From NCBI GenBank assembly GCA_021234155.1, contig JAJEKV010000013.1, forward strand, positions 3,399,735 through 3,463,734: a DNA stretch of 64,000 nucleotides, written 5' to 3'. The position numbers and the translations under genes are program-made. The notes beneath the pieces were generated by a model that saw nothing but the letters and a program-made list of their open reading frames with translations, was not told the DNA's origin and searched no databases. Position 1 is the first letter of the stretch; each line of letters begins with the position of its first letter. Of this stretch, positions 1 through 11,420 are shown piece by piece. This stretch comes from Isoetes taiwanensis (Eukaryota > Streptophyta > Lycopodiopsida > Isoetales > Isoetaceae).

Positions 1-1765
1 GGTAGGTCCCCTTTATTATTATTAGTGGGTAGTCAGACCAAATTGGTGTGGTCGACTAGCCCTTTAGATATTTTTCAAAATGTTCGTACACTGATGTGAT
101 GAAAGATATGCCTATCTATCATCGGCCAGTTTTCCTCCTCCAGACGAGTCTCTCACCAAAATAGATAGTATTTTTTACGTCATGCACGTCTAACAAATAC
201 ATGTCAGCCTAAAATTCAAATTAAAATTTGAATTCATAGAAACCTCCCTAATTTTCCAGCAGGTCAACTGACATAAGCACAAGAATGTTCCAAAAAGAAG
301 CTTTGAATTGCAATAAAAAAACAAAGCTACTACCACTGCTATTTTTGCTCAAATCCAAAGAAGGCAAGCGGGCTCGTCTCGTCATTCTTTCCATATTAAG
401 GTACAAGCTCTCTTGGACCATTTTAGGAACCAACTAGTAAAGACTTTGTGACATTATAACTTATCGAATGTTGGGATGCATCTTAAAGATTTTGTGACAT
501 TATATCATATTGGTGATGTATAAGTTGGAATGCATCTCAAGACTTTGTGACATTAGAACGTATCAATTTTATATATCATTTGTGGGGATTTGTATTGCTT
601 CATTGATATTTGACAGCATCTCATGATTCATTCCTCAAATGTTTAGATGTGAGCAAAAAACTAATGGGTGCTCTAAGCATAATTTCAATTCACTAAGCAT
701 AATTTCAATGCATAACTTAAGTTCAACAACCTACGATTCTATATATTGTTTGTGGATTTGTAGAGTTCACTTTGTTAATGCTGATAACATATCATGATCC
801 CTTCCTCAAATGTTTGGATGTGGGGTGCTCCAAACTGGTATTTGCTCCCTTTTATTCTCTAGTTGTTTGAAATGCTTCATGACACTTGCTATTTCACAAA
901 GATTGATTTTCGTGGGCCTACGGCCTGATTCAGAGGTGATGAATAGAAGACAACTTATCGTACTCGGTATGATTATTTTGAATATATGATTGTGCCTTAA
1001 AAACTATTTGACATCATTTGGGGTGATTGAGAGATCCAAATTTCCCTTTTTTCAGCTAAGTTACCACGACTCAAGACATGATTCTAAGCGCCATGCCAAA
1101 TTACCAAATGGCAAACCTTGATCTCTAAAACTTGGACCTTATAACTTCTTAGGGTTTATGTTTTGGAAGTTAAGTTTTGGTCATTTACATTGACATTAAA
1201 TCCAAAATATTCATGGCAAAAATGTTCCAATTAGATTATGCAAAGTTGTGTGAATTGACAAAATGGGTTTGGATCTATCCTTATACTAATTATGCCATTA
1301 GAAATCAAGAGCATCTTTTCTAAATATATATGGTGTGGGATTATTATATCAACATTGATGCTTATGTTCTTATCATAAAGCATTTCTCATACATCAATTT
1401 AAAACAAACTCATGTTCTTTCCAGCATTTGCGTATGACCTAATTTCATTTTGTGTCAATAAAATGTCAAGTTCGTGATCCACCAAGAATAGATTGCCAAG
1501 TTAACAACTACCTACTCCATGGTTTTGTCATAAAAAGCAATTGTCGAGAGAGCCTTCCGATAATCAAAGGATATGGCATTGGCATTGGCATTGTGATATA
1601 AGGTATTATATTCCAAGGATATGTTTAAAAAAATATGTCATTGTGAGGCCAAAGCATTGTGGTAAATCCAACTTGAGAAAGACCATATAACGTCTAGATA
1701 AACATCTGCAATTACTGAGCCCTCAGTAGTCATTATCTCCGCTTCTCTAGTATCATCATTACTGC
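1..1765. other. intergenic, no gene seen
   Basis: AT-rich sequence with frequent stops in all frames. A loose short direct repeat built on the phrase 'gactttgtgacatta' recurs near 440, 490 and 540. I see no domain, splice structure or RNA gene here. Confidence 0.6.
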
Positions 1766-1972
1766 AAAGGTTTTTCCCTTGAAAACCTTTCGAGGCAGGG
1801 GTTTTAGTAGTAATGATTGTACTAGCCCATTGTATGGGTCCCATGACCTATTGGTCTCCGTGGACGTTAAAAAAACTATTCTATTCTATTCTATTCTATT
1901 CTATTCTATTCTATTCTATTCTATTCTATTCTATTCTATTCTATTCTATTCTATTCTATTCTATTCTATTCT
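1766..1972 (+). repeat. retroposon 3' tail ending in (ATTCT)n microsatellite
   Basis: About 97 bases (1876-1972) are an uninterrupted ATTCT/CTATT pentanucleotide array of roughly 19 units. Just upstream is a segment containing TTGGTCTCCGTGGACG and, further left, GGTTTTTCCC with a partly complementary AAAACCTTTC. The same order of blocks recurs at 54450-54587, where it precedes a CCTT array, and shorter versions lie at 58229-58308 and, inverted, at 39195-39238. What is seen is a shared 3' end followed by different simple repeats. This is the arrangement expected of a LINE or SINE whose 3' end is recognised during target-primed reverse transcription. The body upstream of 1766 is not recognisable, so this copy would be 5'-truncated. 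The long repeat makes artefactual open frames on the plus strand. Confidence 0.7.
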
Positions 1973-4654
1973 TATATAATGATGGCATAGAAATGCTGAA
2001 TTCAAATTTAGAAGTATGAAAAGAAATTTCATCTATCTATATGATGATCATGATATGTCTGAGCAACACCTCTATTATGATAGGTTTGCAAGTAATGCTA
2101 CTTACTTTAAATAGAATATGACTTCTAAAGAAGTTCAATTTGCCATAAATCAAATAATTTTTCAAAAATAGTGAGATTCTTTATATAACCTAATTTCATC
2201 AATAATAAAAGGTCCACCAAGATTATTGATAATGCTTGTCTTTTTGAATGTCATAATGTGTTGGGAATGAGGAACACCCATTAAAACCATATTTGCTTTT
2301 GTTTATTGATTTGATACTCTATCGACTGCAACAAATATAATGCTCTTCACAAACCATTCCCTAAAGAAGGGATATATCGCAACTCAAGCCACATTAACGT
2401 GATCTAAACCTAACAATAGAAATATAGCAGTAGATTGTTGAGGTATTTAACCCCCTATTCCACTCCAACATAGCGGAATAAAGCAGTATATTGCAGAAGA
2501 ATTGAACCCCAAATATTCCAATACAATTAATGCTCACTTTGCAAAAGAGTGCTCACACTTTTCATTATTTTGGGAAAAATAAAAATAGAATCTGCTAAGA
2601 CGAAGACATGCCAATAGGAACTTGCTATTTCAATTGTACATTTGACTTATTTATCTAAGATTATTATAGTACTACCATCATATCTTGCCCTATACTATAC
2701 ATTTAGGCAACATGTGTGCATTAACATTAGCTGCTGTAACATTGATGATATATGTGTAGTATAGATCAGTACATCAGGAATAGAAACATAAATTGATCAT
2801 ATATAGTTAAATAATATAGCTATTTACATCAGACCTATATCAAGGTTGTGAGCACAACTGTTGTGTCGATACAAACCATAAATAAACACAACGTAGATAA
2901 ATACACAACAATATAATTGGTAGGTAATTCTCCTAAACCTGCAGTTGCTGTGATGATGCAAGTGATGTATAATATCATTTACACGTGGAAACCAATTCTT
3001 GTTTGTTGATGAAGAATTTGCGACGGTTTCTTTACATGAGATTTGAAGACATCCTCTATCTTCATCAGATTGTGTCAAGCAAACTTGAAAGCAGATAATA
3101 TTTGCCATTTTTACCACGTACTTATCCGTAAAACTAAAGTCATGTGGCTTGACAGTGTTGGTTGCGTTTTTTCCAAATTTATCTTTTTTTAAATTGGTCA
3201 TAAATTAGAAGACAATCATAGTACTATCCGCTCTACCTAAGAAAGCAAGATGTAAAGATCATGTTTAAAATGTTACCAAAATATAGTAACGTGCTATAAA
3301 CTTTTATGTCCCTTGCAACAGAGCACTCTAACTATGAGCACCCTGAGAAGCCAAGAAAACTTTTAAATTTGTGGCAGCCCCTTAGAAACCCTGGATCACC
3401 ATAGATTATTCTGCATACTGCCACGTTTAAAAAAAAAAAGCCACAACAATAAGCAAAAAAGAATGAAGTAGCATCCTTGCCCAAGCTCGGCTACGGCGGA
3501 TAGGGCGACAGAAAGAAAAATTGTGTAGAATAGAAGAATCGAGGTAACAATGCCGGAGTTGGCTATTGCGATCGAAATGAAGGAGCGGTTGATTCAAATC
3601 TCTGCCATACACTTCCCCCGCAACACGTTTAACAGAGGTTTCGCTTCAGTCCGTGGCCGCGGAGACAAATATCCGGGCGAAGGCGTAAATGGCGTCGCCA
3701 AGAAATGGCTCAAACACTCAGCGCAAAAAAAAAAAAAACGCCAAATTTTTTCGGAACACGCGTTTTCCGATCCCAAAATAACGCCACGGAAAATGGTTTT
3801 TTTTTTTTTTGCTTCCCAAAGTAACGGGAAAAGGACACCGCAAGCATCGACAAAACCCAAGAAACTTTTTAAGTAAGTAGATTTGTATCGATGGGAGCCT
3901 GCCAATCTTGGGGATTAACCAAAACTGGAGCTTGGCGATGGCGTTCATTTGGAGAAGCAAAATGGTGTAATCCCCTCCTCGTAATCATTGGTGAGAATTG
4001 TGGAGGTTTCTGTTTTGAGCAATTTTGGAGTCCAAAAGAATCATTCAAATAAGTCATTCGCAAAGGACACAAAAATTGGGCTGATAGATAGGCTTGTCGT
4101 TCATTGAAAATCAAAAGCCACAAAAGAAATTCATCTAGAAAAAAAATTTCTCCACCAAATAATCGTCTACATCGTCCTAAGAAAACACCTCGAACATATC
4201 AAAAAGTGCACAAACTTTTTTGAAACCAGAGACCAATCCCTAGCCCCAAGGCCGGGTTAGGTCATTTGAACATCCCACCCGTGAAGTTGCATAAAACGCC
4301 TAAACAACGAGGAGAAGGCATAGAGACACTATACCCCAAAACAAACAAATAAAATAGAGACTCAAGATCGAGAAAAATAAAATATCACGGGATACTAGGG
4401 CTATGTAATCTCTTAAGTTAGAGTTCAGGAGACCGGAATCCATTTAAGAGAATGGTTCGATGTAGCAAAGTCATGGTGGGGCAAAAGTATGCTAGTGGGT
4501 ATCAAAAAAACGCGGCCCCAGCACTTAGATCAGCACCCTGGATGTACTATTCTATCATAGTATTCCACTTGTTATTAATTGGAGTTGTTACATATTTCTA
4601 TTGATTACCTAATTACCGTGTGCTAGTATCAGTATCACCTTAAACCATTGCATT
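1973..4654. other. intergenic, no gene seen
   Basis: No gene supported. Short open frames at 2824-3201 (minus) and 3550-3905 (both strands) show no family motif. 3724-3815 has paired poly-A and poly-T tracts flanking a GC-richer core, which opens frames on both strands. Confidence 0.5.
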
Positions 4655-5116
4655 TAATATAACAATCAACACACAACTGCCATTAACATTATTAACACAA
4701 ACCATTGCATTTAACACATTTAAATTAAAATACCCCTTAAACCCCCTTTGGTTTGGGTGCATATTCACACGGGGGGTTACTCCGGGCAACGAGAGCTATT
4801 GGATGGGCATATTTGCCCTTAGATCTGGACCGTACATAGCGATCCTCGTTTGTGGGGTATGCATGTACAAGTTTTTGTATACTGTATATTAAAGTTTGCA
4901 AAATACTATAAGGTTTGAGAGAATGTACTTAATGGTGTTAATTTTGTACATGTATTGTAAATATATTTTTGGAGCTCTCGCTGCCCTACGTAACCCCCCC
5001 GTGTGAATATGCACCCAAACCAAAGGGGGTTTAAGGGGGATTTTAATTTAAATGTGTTAAATGCAATGGTTTGTGTTAATAATGTTAATGGCAGTTGTGT
5101 GTTGATTGTTATATTA
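4655..5116. mobile_element. MITE with about 143-bp terminal inverted repeats
   Basis: The left arm 4655-4797 is matched, reversed and complemented, by 4973-5116 with only a few differences. Both arms contain the block TTTGGGTGCATATTCACACG and a run of G, and both end outward in TAATATAAC. The loop of about 175 bases begins near GGATGGGCATATTTGCCC and encodes nothing. The long, nearly identical arms and small size fit a non-autonomous foldback DNA transposon. Related pieces lie at 10613-10762 (one arm) and 29165-29485 (loop plus the other arm). The near identity of the arms suggests this is the youngest of the three. I could not make out a clean target-site duplication, so the superfamily is undecided. 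Confidence 0.85.
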
Positions 5117-5267
5117 AAAATATTTTGGGCCCTTAGGCCCTAACTAAAGCAAACATAGGTAAACTTTATGGGCCTAAAAATTACTAAAAAGTACAATAAC
5201 ACGAAGAGCGAACAAATTATTTCCATGGCAAATGGATTCAATTGATGATTGCATGTATGCATTCTTA

Positions 5268-5410
5268 TATACATGGCATTCAAGTATTACCTATTTTACT
5301 CAAAAGCGGTCAATAAGCCGCTTAAGAATTTCCTAGCACTCTATATATACATGGCATTCGAGGATATTCCCCATTCTTCTCAAAATCGTCAATAAGCCGC
5401 TTAAGGAAGC
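5268..5410 (+). repeat. two-unit direct repeat, about 75 bp
   Basis: Two adjacent diverged copies share 'atatatacatggcattc' at the start and 'gtcaataagccgcttaag' at the end. No function is inferred. Confidence 0.7.
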
Positions 5411-7207
5411 CCCGACGAGATAATCACAGTAGTCTCACAAATGATGCAAAGCATTATCTTCTTGCCCTTTGCAACATTCATTCTGCGCTGATCACAAAGA
5501 AACCCCACCTATGGCAACATTCATTACCAACGGTTAAGACATGTTCCTCGATGCGGTGCTAACTTGAAAGAAAAACTTCACATCTGTAAAATATTTGTCG
5601 CTCACCAAGCAATCTCGGCCGGAAGGCCTAGCGACCACCACAACAACCCAATTCGAATGGATATTCTATCTTACCTGAGATGAGCCTTCATATCTTATTG
5701 AATAGGGATTAGTTTACTGTATTGGATTAAAAACTCTTCAAATATTAATGCTAAATGAAAGGAACAAACACTACGTACGCAATCTCATCTACATTTGTTT
5801 ATAATTGGAGCAGATGCACAACTTAATTCTCCAGCTTTATACTAGCATGCGATTAGAAAAGGGCGACTAAGCCTTTGATTGATCTCTCAAATAGTCTAAT
5901 TATACTGCAAGATATAGTAGAGGCTCTTTCAATTTGACATTGACGCAACATGGAAAGCCGCTTTTGAGTAGGGTACCGGACTATTGACTTTACATCTACT
6001 CTAAACTGCTGTCATTAATATCAGTCTTCAAGTATCCAAGTAGATAGATATGCCAAGTATCCAAATCCCGTTTGCCATTCTGTCTTATTACTTCTACAAA
6101 ACATCGTCTTTTTTTAAGTCTTGCTAGACCAGCTACATATGGATAATAAGCTTGTTTGCTAATGGGAGCAAACTACATGCAAGATTAATTACCTGGCTTA
6201 AGTTGCAACTTCAAGTTCCAGAGTGATCACCCTTGCCTGCTCCAACAACCTAATCCAGCCTCGCTGTCCGCCCAAAAACAAGCTGCGCCAAGATTTTTCA
6301 TGTCAGCCTAAGATTTCATGAGCATGGTTTGGGAGTCACTACTGATACGGTCAAGCCCGGACAGAATATTAATAAACAAAGTCCTGCTACAACACATGTG
6401 AAGCCTATCAGGTCTGCTCAAAAACATACCCAATGCATACTGTGAGGGCTGGTTTTGATTTGGATTTTTGAAATTTCTCACCGCAGTCTTTGAATGAAGG
6501 CTTTTGCTTGTGCCCATTCAACCAAATAGTTCTGTCTTGGCTAGATTCAGTGGACAATCGACACCGCAAAATGAGTTCATAAGTTAAAAATGTATTCAGG
6601 ATCGAGGATTGAAAAAATAACATCCCTGGCGATTGATTTGTTGGTAACATGAAATTTTTTGGATGCAGAATTTACCCCGCCAAGGCATCGGCGGGGTGGA
6701 TTTTCCAGCCCCGAGAGGGGCCCATGATAGCCAAAATCCGGCCCGGTTCAAAGATAGCCGGTCAGATTTTCGAGCACATTCCGAAGCTTCGCCTTTTCCG
6801 TCCCGAGATCGTAGCATAGGTCCCGCCATGCGAGCCTCACCTCGCCCTTGCTCCCCACCGCCACCACCGTAGAAGAAGAACTGTTCGTTTTCTTGTCCAA
6901 TTTGGAGCGGGTTCCCAATAAAAGTGACGTAGCGGGCTTGAAGATAAGTGAAGCCGCCCAATCCTGCCCAATTCAAGCATAAGTAAGGCCGCTTCTTCTA
7001 CCGTTTCCTTGCACGCTTCCATAGCGGCGTTAAAACCCACAAGGGTTTGCCGTTACGGGACCGATTCGTGACCGGAGCTAAAAATCTACTTACAATCCTT
7101 GGCTCATAATACACGCACCTCTCGTGCCCGCAATGTTACGGCCGAGGGCTCAGGAAGCAACCTCGGCTCGAAGTCATAGCCCTAAATGTTACCGGGTCCC
7201 ATTTTCC
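5411..7207. other. intergenic with a GC-rich island
   Basis: Mostly AT-rich and non-coding. 6660-7060 is clearly GC-richer and open on both strands. On the minus strand it reads a stretch with ACKETVEEAALLMLELG, which looks more protein-like than its surroundings, but I recognise no family. It abuts the foldback element that begins near 7208. It could be a captured or decayed host exon. Confidence 0.4.
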
Positions 7208-8067
7208 TTGTGTTGGCTAAAAACCCTAAAAATAATGGGAGGATAAAAATAAAGAAGCCTCCACCATAGGATTTGCCCCCTTTTCTAAAATCAATGGCTG
7301 ACAAAAGGGTGCACTCTAGAAATACTATTTAGTACACCTGGATGAATACGGCCACCAAATCATATGAAAACCTTAGAGAAAACAGTACAAAAACAGAAAG
7401 AAAAACCCCCTGTTATAATGCTACATATGGGGTGCTATATGAGTGCTGTCAGCATATGTCCGGACGCCTGCTTTTGATACCCACCAGCATACTTTTGCCC
7501 GGTGGGCAAAGGAGAGATTGCTGGCTTGAAAGCAAATCCGCTGGAGGATCTCCGTAATGAAGAAATTCAAAGCCCGTGACCAGAAGAGGATTTTGATGTG
7601 GCATGCTAAGAAATCGATATTTATGGATTGCAGATCAAACGAATGAAACAGTCATGGAACACACACTGCAAGATGGGGTTATTACGATCCGCGTAAAAGC
7701 AAAGAATTATGTTAACGAAAAACTCCATGAGTCCGAGGGCATTGAACCGGCTACCTTTGACGGTGAAATCATGAAATCAAAAGAGAGAATGGGATGTCCA
7801 AACTAGTCTAGATAGGTAGCTGCAAAATTCATATAACTGCGGCCAGATGGGAATGATTCTCAAATGCCCAATCTGACAGATGTAGAGATCCACCGGAGGT
7901 TGCCCGCTGGCCCTTGCGTCCTGCATGCAGAATTATGTCGATTCTCTTGGTCTGTGAATCACAGGTCTGTCGATTCAAGTCTGCAAAGCCCCTACAGAAA
8001 CCAATCCGTTCGTTCACAACTAATTCGATGCAACAAAAGATCTAATTTGTTCGTCTCAAAATTCGAT

Positions 8068-8846
8068 ATCAGGGGTTGGCCCCAATTCTGTGCTACATAT
8101 TTTAAGCGAGGTGCACCCCGGACTACCACGGTCATCGGATTCGGCCGATTCTACGACTCGAGATGATATGTTGGAGACTCGGGCACCTCTCTTTTCTCTT
8201 ATAAAAAAAAAAAAAACTATGATTGAGTACATAATTGATATCGGGATTGGCCCCAATTACGTGCTACATATTTTAAGCGAGGTGCACCCTAGACTACCAC
8301 ACTCATCGGATTCGGCCGATTCTACGATTTCGAGATGATATGTTGGGGCCTCTCGGGCACCTCGTTTCTCTTATATTATAGTCATTTATGATTGGAGGGC
8401 CTATGATTTTGAAATATGAAATACGATTTAGCCTAAAAGTTTTGAGGAATATGGAACCTCTATAAGGCTTTGCCTAACATTTTAGAATTTGAAATACGAA
8501 GGCTCGAACCTTTACCAAAATAACTTAATGTACTAATAAAACTATTTTAACTAATATACCCAGCAAGCTAATGTGATTATTTTTTTTATCTTGAATCTAT
8601 GTTTTTTTTTTAATAACAACTTATTCAATTGTTTTAGGGATATATGGTTTAAAGTCTCAGGAATTGTTATTTTCACATCCATATCAAATCCCCCTGGAAC
8701 CCCCTGTTATTTTGCTACATATTCTAAACGAGGTGCATCTGGACTACCACAATCATCAGATTCGTCGATTCTACGACTCAAATCGTATGTTGTGGCCTCT
8801 GGGCACCTCTCGTTTCGCATATGTAGCATTATAACAGGGGGTTTTT
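8068..8846. repeat. three copies of a small hairpin repeat inside the element
   Basis: Units at about 8070-8205, 8240-8375 and 8697-8846 each start near GCTACATATT and CGAGGTGCA and end in a complementary GGGCACCTC and CGTTTC. The third has arms of about 40 bases and looks like a complete 150-bp foldback MITE. The first two are direct tandem neighbours. The arms resemble the inner ends of the host element, so the hairpin and the large element may be relatives. Confidence 0.75.
8395..8700 (+). repeat. dispersed repeat, copy 1
   Basis: The sequence from 'gaaatatgaaatacgattt' to 'cacatccatatcaaatcccc' recurs at 10763-11083 with the same order and modest divergence. It is non-coding. In both places it ends at the edge of a 'ccctgttattttgctacatatt' block, so it probably travels with the hairpin family. 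Confidence 0.8.
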
Positions 8847-9077
8847 TTTGTGATTTTATACGGCTTTTGGCATAGTTTTCATATGATTTCATGGGCGTAT
8901 TGCGCGAGGCATACTAATCAGTATATCTAGAGTGCACTCCCCATTTTTATTGTCTAAATTTCATATCCCCAATGGTTTACCCCCTTTTATTTTTTTTTTA
9001 TTTTTTTTTTATTTTTTACTTTAGGGTTATTTTAGGGTTCGAGGGCCCAGAGATAGAAGCCGAGCATGGTTTTAGCT

Positions 9078-9714
9078 GGGTGATCCGGTGGAGCTGGTTC
9101 CGGTAGCATGATTTTAGGCTAGGTGATCCCGTTAAGCTTTTTGATTGGCATTCTTATGTGTATTTACTGGAGTGTTTGGAAATTATAGTGGCGACTGGTA
9201 CCGAGAGCTCCGGCCCACCCATGACAATTTGTTACATGCGATTCGGTTGCATGTTATCATCCGTGGAAGTCAGTATTCGCATCTTCATCTTCCGATGGCA
9301 CGGTTAGGTGTGGGACATGTCAATTCCAATGCATTTTGGAGGTAATTCTTCCGGCTCAAGGGTGTGCTCTTTGGGCTTGCCCAACTAAAGGGAATTTTGG
9401 GTGATCCGTGGAGCCGGTTCCGCAAAGATGATTTTAGGTGGGTGATCCTGTTAAGCTTTTGATTAGCATTCTTATGTGTATTTCTTGGGGTGTTTGGAAA
9501 TTATAGTGGCGATCGGTACTTCGAGCTCCGGCCCACCCATGACAAGGTTGTTACATGCATTTACGGTTGCATATCATCATCCGTGGAAGTTTGTATTAGC
9601 ATTTTCATCTTCGATGGCACGGTTAGGTGTGGGACATGTCAATTCCAATGCAGTTTGGAGGTAATTTTTTAGAAGTGGGTGTGCTCTTTGGGCTTGCCCA
9701 ACTAAAGGGAATTT
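9078..9714 (+). repeat. tandem duplication, two units of about 320 bp
   Basis: Unit 1 (9078-9398) and unit 2 (9399-9714) are direct neighbours. Both start with 'gggtgatcc', share 'gtgtttggaaattatagtgg' and 'ctccggcccacccatgaca', and end with 'gcccaactaaagggaatttt'. Open frames in the two units are parallel and end in similar peptides (ARLGVGHVNSNA), but I recognise no family. The units differ by scattered substitutions and small indels, so the duplication is not recent. Confidence 0.9.
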
Positions 9715-10600
9715 TCCTTGCCTAATAAGGCGACTTGCTCATCATACACTTCACCATATCACCAGCCTTTTAACATTTATTGCACCTTCTTCATAGGCAA
9801 ATGCCAGGCATCGATTGGACAAACTATTTCGTTGGATCAAAAGTCATGGTTGTTGATTCCATGGTGCTTCTTCCCAACAAACGGATATTTTGTTGGCTAT
9901 GGGGGTTTGGATAACCAAATTCATCTATACATCAAGACTAGTTCGAGCATCAATTCAGACGTGAAAATTAAAAGGTCATCAAGGATGGGTTCAGTCGTTG
10001 ATTTTTCGTAACCTGTAGTAGAGAATGGAATGCAAGCAATATTTTTGCAAGTTGTTCTCAACATAAACATATTCTTCTTTGGAGGATCACCCCGAAGCAA
10101 GCTGTATTGAGTAATGACAAAGGGTCTAGTTTGAAGGGATACATTACTGGGCCAATGTAACAGACCTAAGCTTGAACTCAGGGATTGTCCTATTACTGAG
10201 GCTGGAATTGTAGCCACAGTTAGATCGTTACAATCGTTGAGATACATATCGGCCAAAGGCTATGAAGCAAGAAATACAACTGATTTTCTTGCAATGGGGC
10301 CTTATTGGAACATAGAATACCCCCCCGAGTTCTTGTAAAAGTTGTGCATATTCTGAAGTTGAAGTGCTCAAGTATTTATGTTCATTTCAGAGCTTATACC
10401 CATCCATTTAAGTTGCCTTGCAATTCTATAACACCCTATGCATACTTGTGGAGATGTTTGATTATTCCCCACAACATATGTATCCAAGATGGCATTTTTT
10501 AAATATACGACAACACATGTGCCATGGCAAAGCACATGGTTTAAGTGCTCTTCTCGACTATATTGTTTTAGGCAAGGCCTTGAAGGGGCCAAATTTTTTT
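9715..10600. other. no gene seen
   Basis: Open frames at 9718-10011 (plus) and 9921-10256 (minus) overlap each other, have no recognisable motif and no splice context. I count neither as a gene. Confidence 0.5.
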
Positions 10601-10604
10601 TAAT

Positions 10605-10762
10605 CTAACACAAACCATTACATCTAATGTTTCCAAGTGTGATATAATGTTTGTTTTTTGCCCCGAAGGGGCAAATTTTTTTTAAAGTTATACATTACAC
10701 ACCTTAAAATTAAATTCCCCCTTAAACCCCCTTTTGTTTGGGTGCATATTCACACGGGGGGA
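10605..10762. repeat. single arm of the 4655-type MITE
   Basis: Contains GCCCCGAAGGGGC, then CCCTTAAACCCCCTT and TTTGGGTGCATATTCACACG followed by a G run, as in the left arm at 4655-4797. The matching loop and second arm are missing here. The G run joins directly to the dispersed repeat that follows. Confidence 0.75.
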
Positions 10763-11083
10763 TGATTGTGAAATATGAAATGCGATTTCGCCTAAGATTT
10801 TGAGGGAATATCGAACCTCTATACGGCTTTGCCTAAGATTTTAGAATATGAAATACGGGGGCTCGAACCTCTACTAAAATAACTCAATGTCCTAATAAGA
10901 CTACTTTAACCAATATATCTAACGAGCTAATGTGATTATTTTTTTTATCTTGAATTTATGTTTATTTTTATCACAACTTATTCAATTGCTTTAGGGATGT
11001 ATAGACTATGGTTTCAGGAATTGTTATTTTTACATCCATATCAAATCCCCCTAGAACCCCTGTTATTTTGCTACATATTTAGA
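10763..11083 (+). repeat. dispersed repeat, copy 2
   Basis: Second copy of the 8395-8700 repeat, in the same orientation, ending at 'ccctgttattttgctacata'. It begins exactly where the MITE arm stops. Confidence 0.8.
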
Positions 11084-11099
11084 TGACAATTTTTAAGAT

Positions 11100-11420
11100 A
11101 AATCCAATAATAGAATAAGACATGAACCTAAATCCAACAATAGAGTTACTCAATGCCCCTGTAGTCTACTCACGTAAGAAGAAGTCAGGACAAAAAAGGT
11201 ATGCATAGATCCAACAATAGATTACCCCATCGAAGAATGCATGAATCTAAATCCAATGATGGAAAAATATGTGAATCTAAATCTAACAACGAAATAATGC
11301 ATGAATCCAAATCCAACAACAGAGGTAGCCGAAGCTCCTGTATTCTACTCATGTAATAATTTTTTTTAATAAAAATGACATGCATGAATCCAACAACATA
11401 GTTACCTGATGCTCCAAGAG
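11100..11420 (+). repeat. degenerate short tandem repeats
   Basis: Units of about 30 bases built on 'catgaatccaaatccaaca' recur between 11220 and 11330. A longer phrase with 'ctactca(c/t)gtaa' recurs near 11170, 11345 and 11425. The array spawns a repetitive minus-strand frame rich in LDLDS, which I regard as non-coding. Confidence 0.65.

Larger units (their letters stand above)
7208..9042. mobile_element. Mutator-like foldback element with long TIRs, non-autonomous
   Basis: The left end 7208-7430 and the right end 8820-9042 are inverted copies. The best-matching inner parts share GTGCACTCTAGA, CAAATCATATGAAAAC and CCCCCTGTTATAATGCTACA. The outer parts both carry AACCCTAAA and are less similar. 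Arms of over 200 bases on a 1.8-kb element with no transposase fit a non-autonomous Mutator-like element, though I saw no clear 9-bp target duplication. The interior holds three copies of a small hairpin (see 8068-8846) and a copy of a dispersed repeat. An open frame at 7603-7806 with NETVMEHTLQDGVITIRVK is the only protein-like stretch and is unrecognised. A second copy of the left end lies at 31728-31951. Confidence 0.7.

Noticed and set aside
1779-2019. Overlapping open frames rich in the FYSIL peptide
   Set aside because: They are translations of the ATTCT array, whose period keeps all frames open.
3550-3960. Overlapping frames on both strands around 3.7 kb
   Set aside because: Driven by poly-A/poly-T tracts. 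No motif and no splice context.
5268-5410. Short direct repeats considered as a CRISPR array
   Set aside because: Only two diverged units, no regular spacers, and the window is plant DNA.
11185-11385. LDLDS-repeat frame on the minus strand
   Set aside because: A by-product of short DNA repeats in that stretch.
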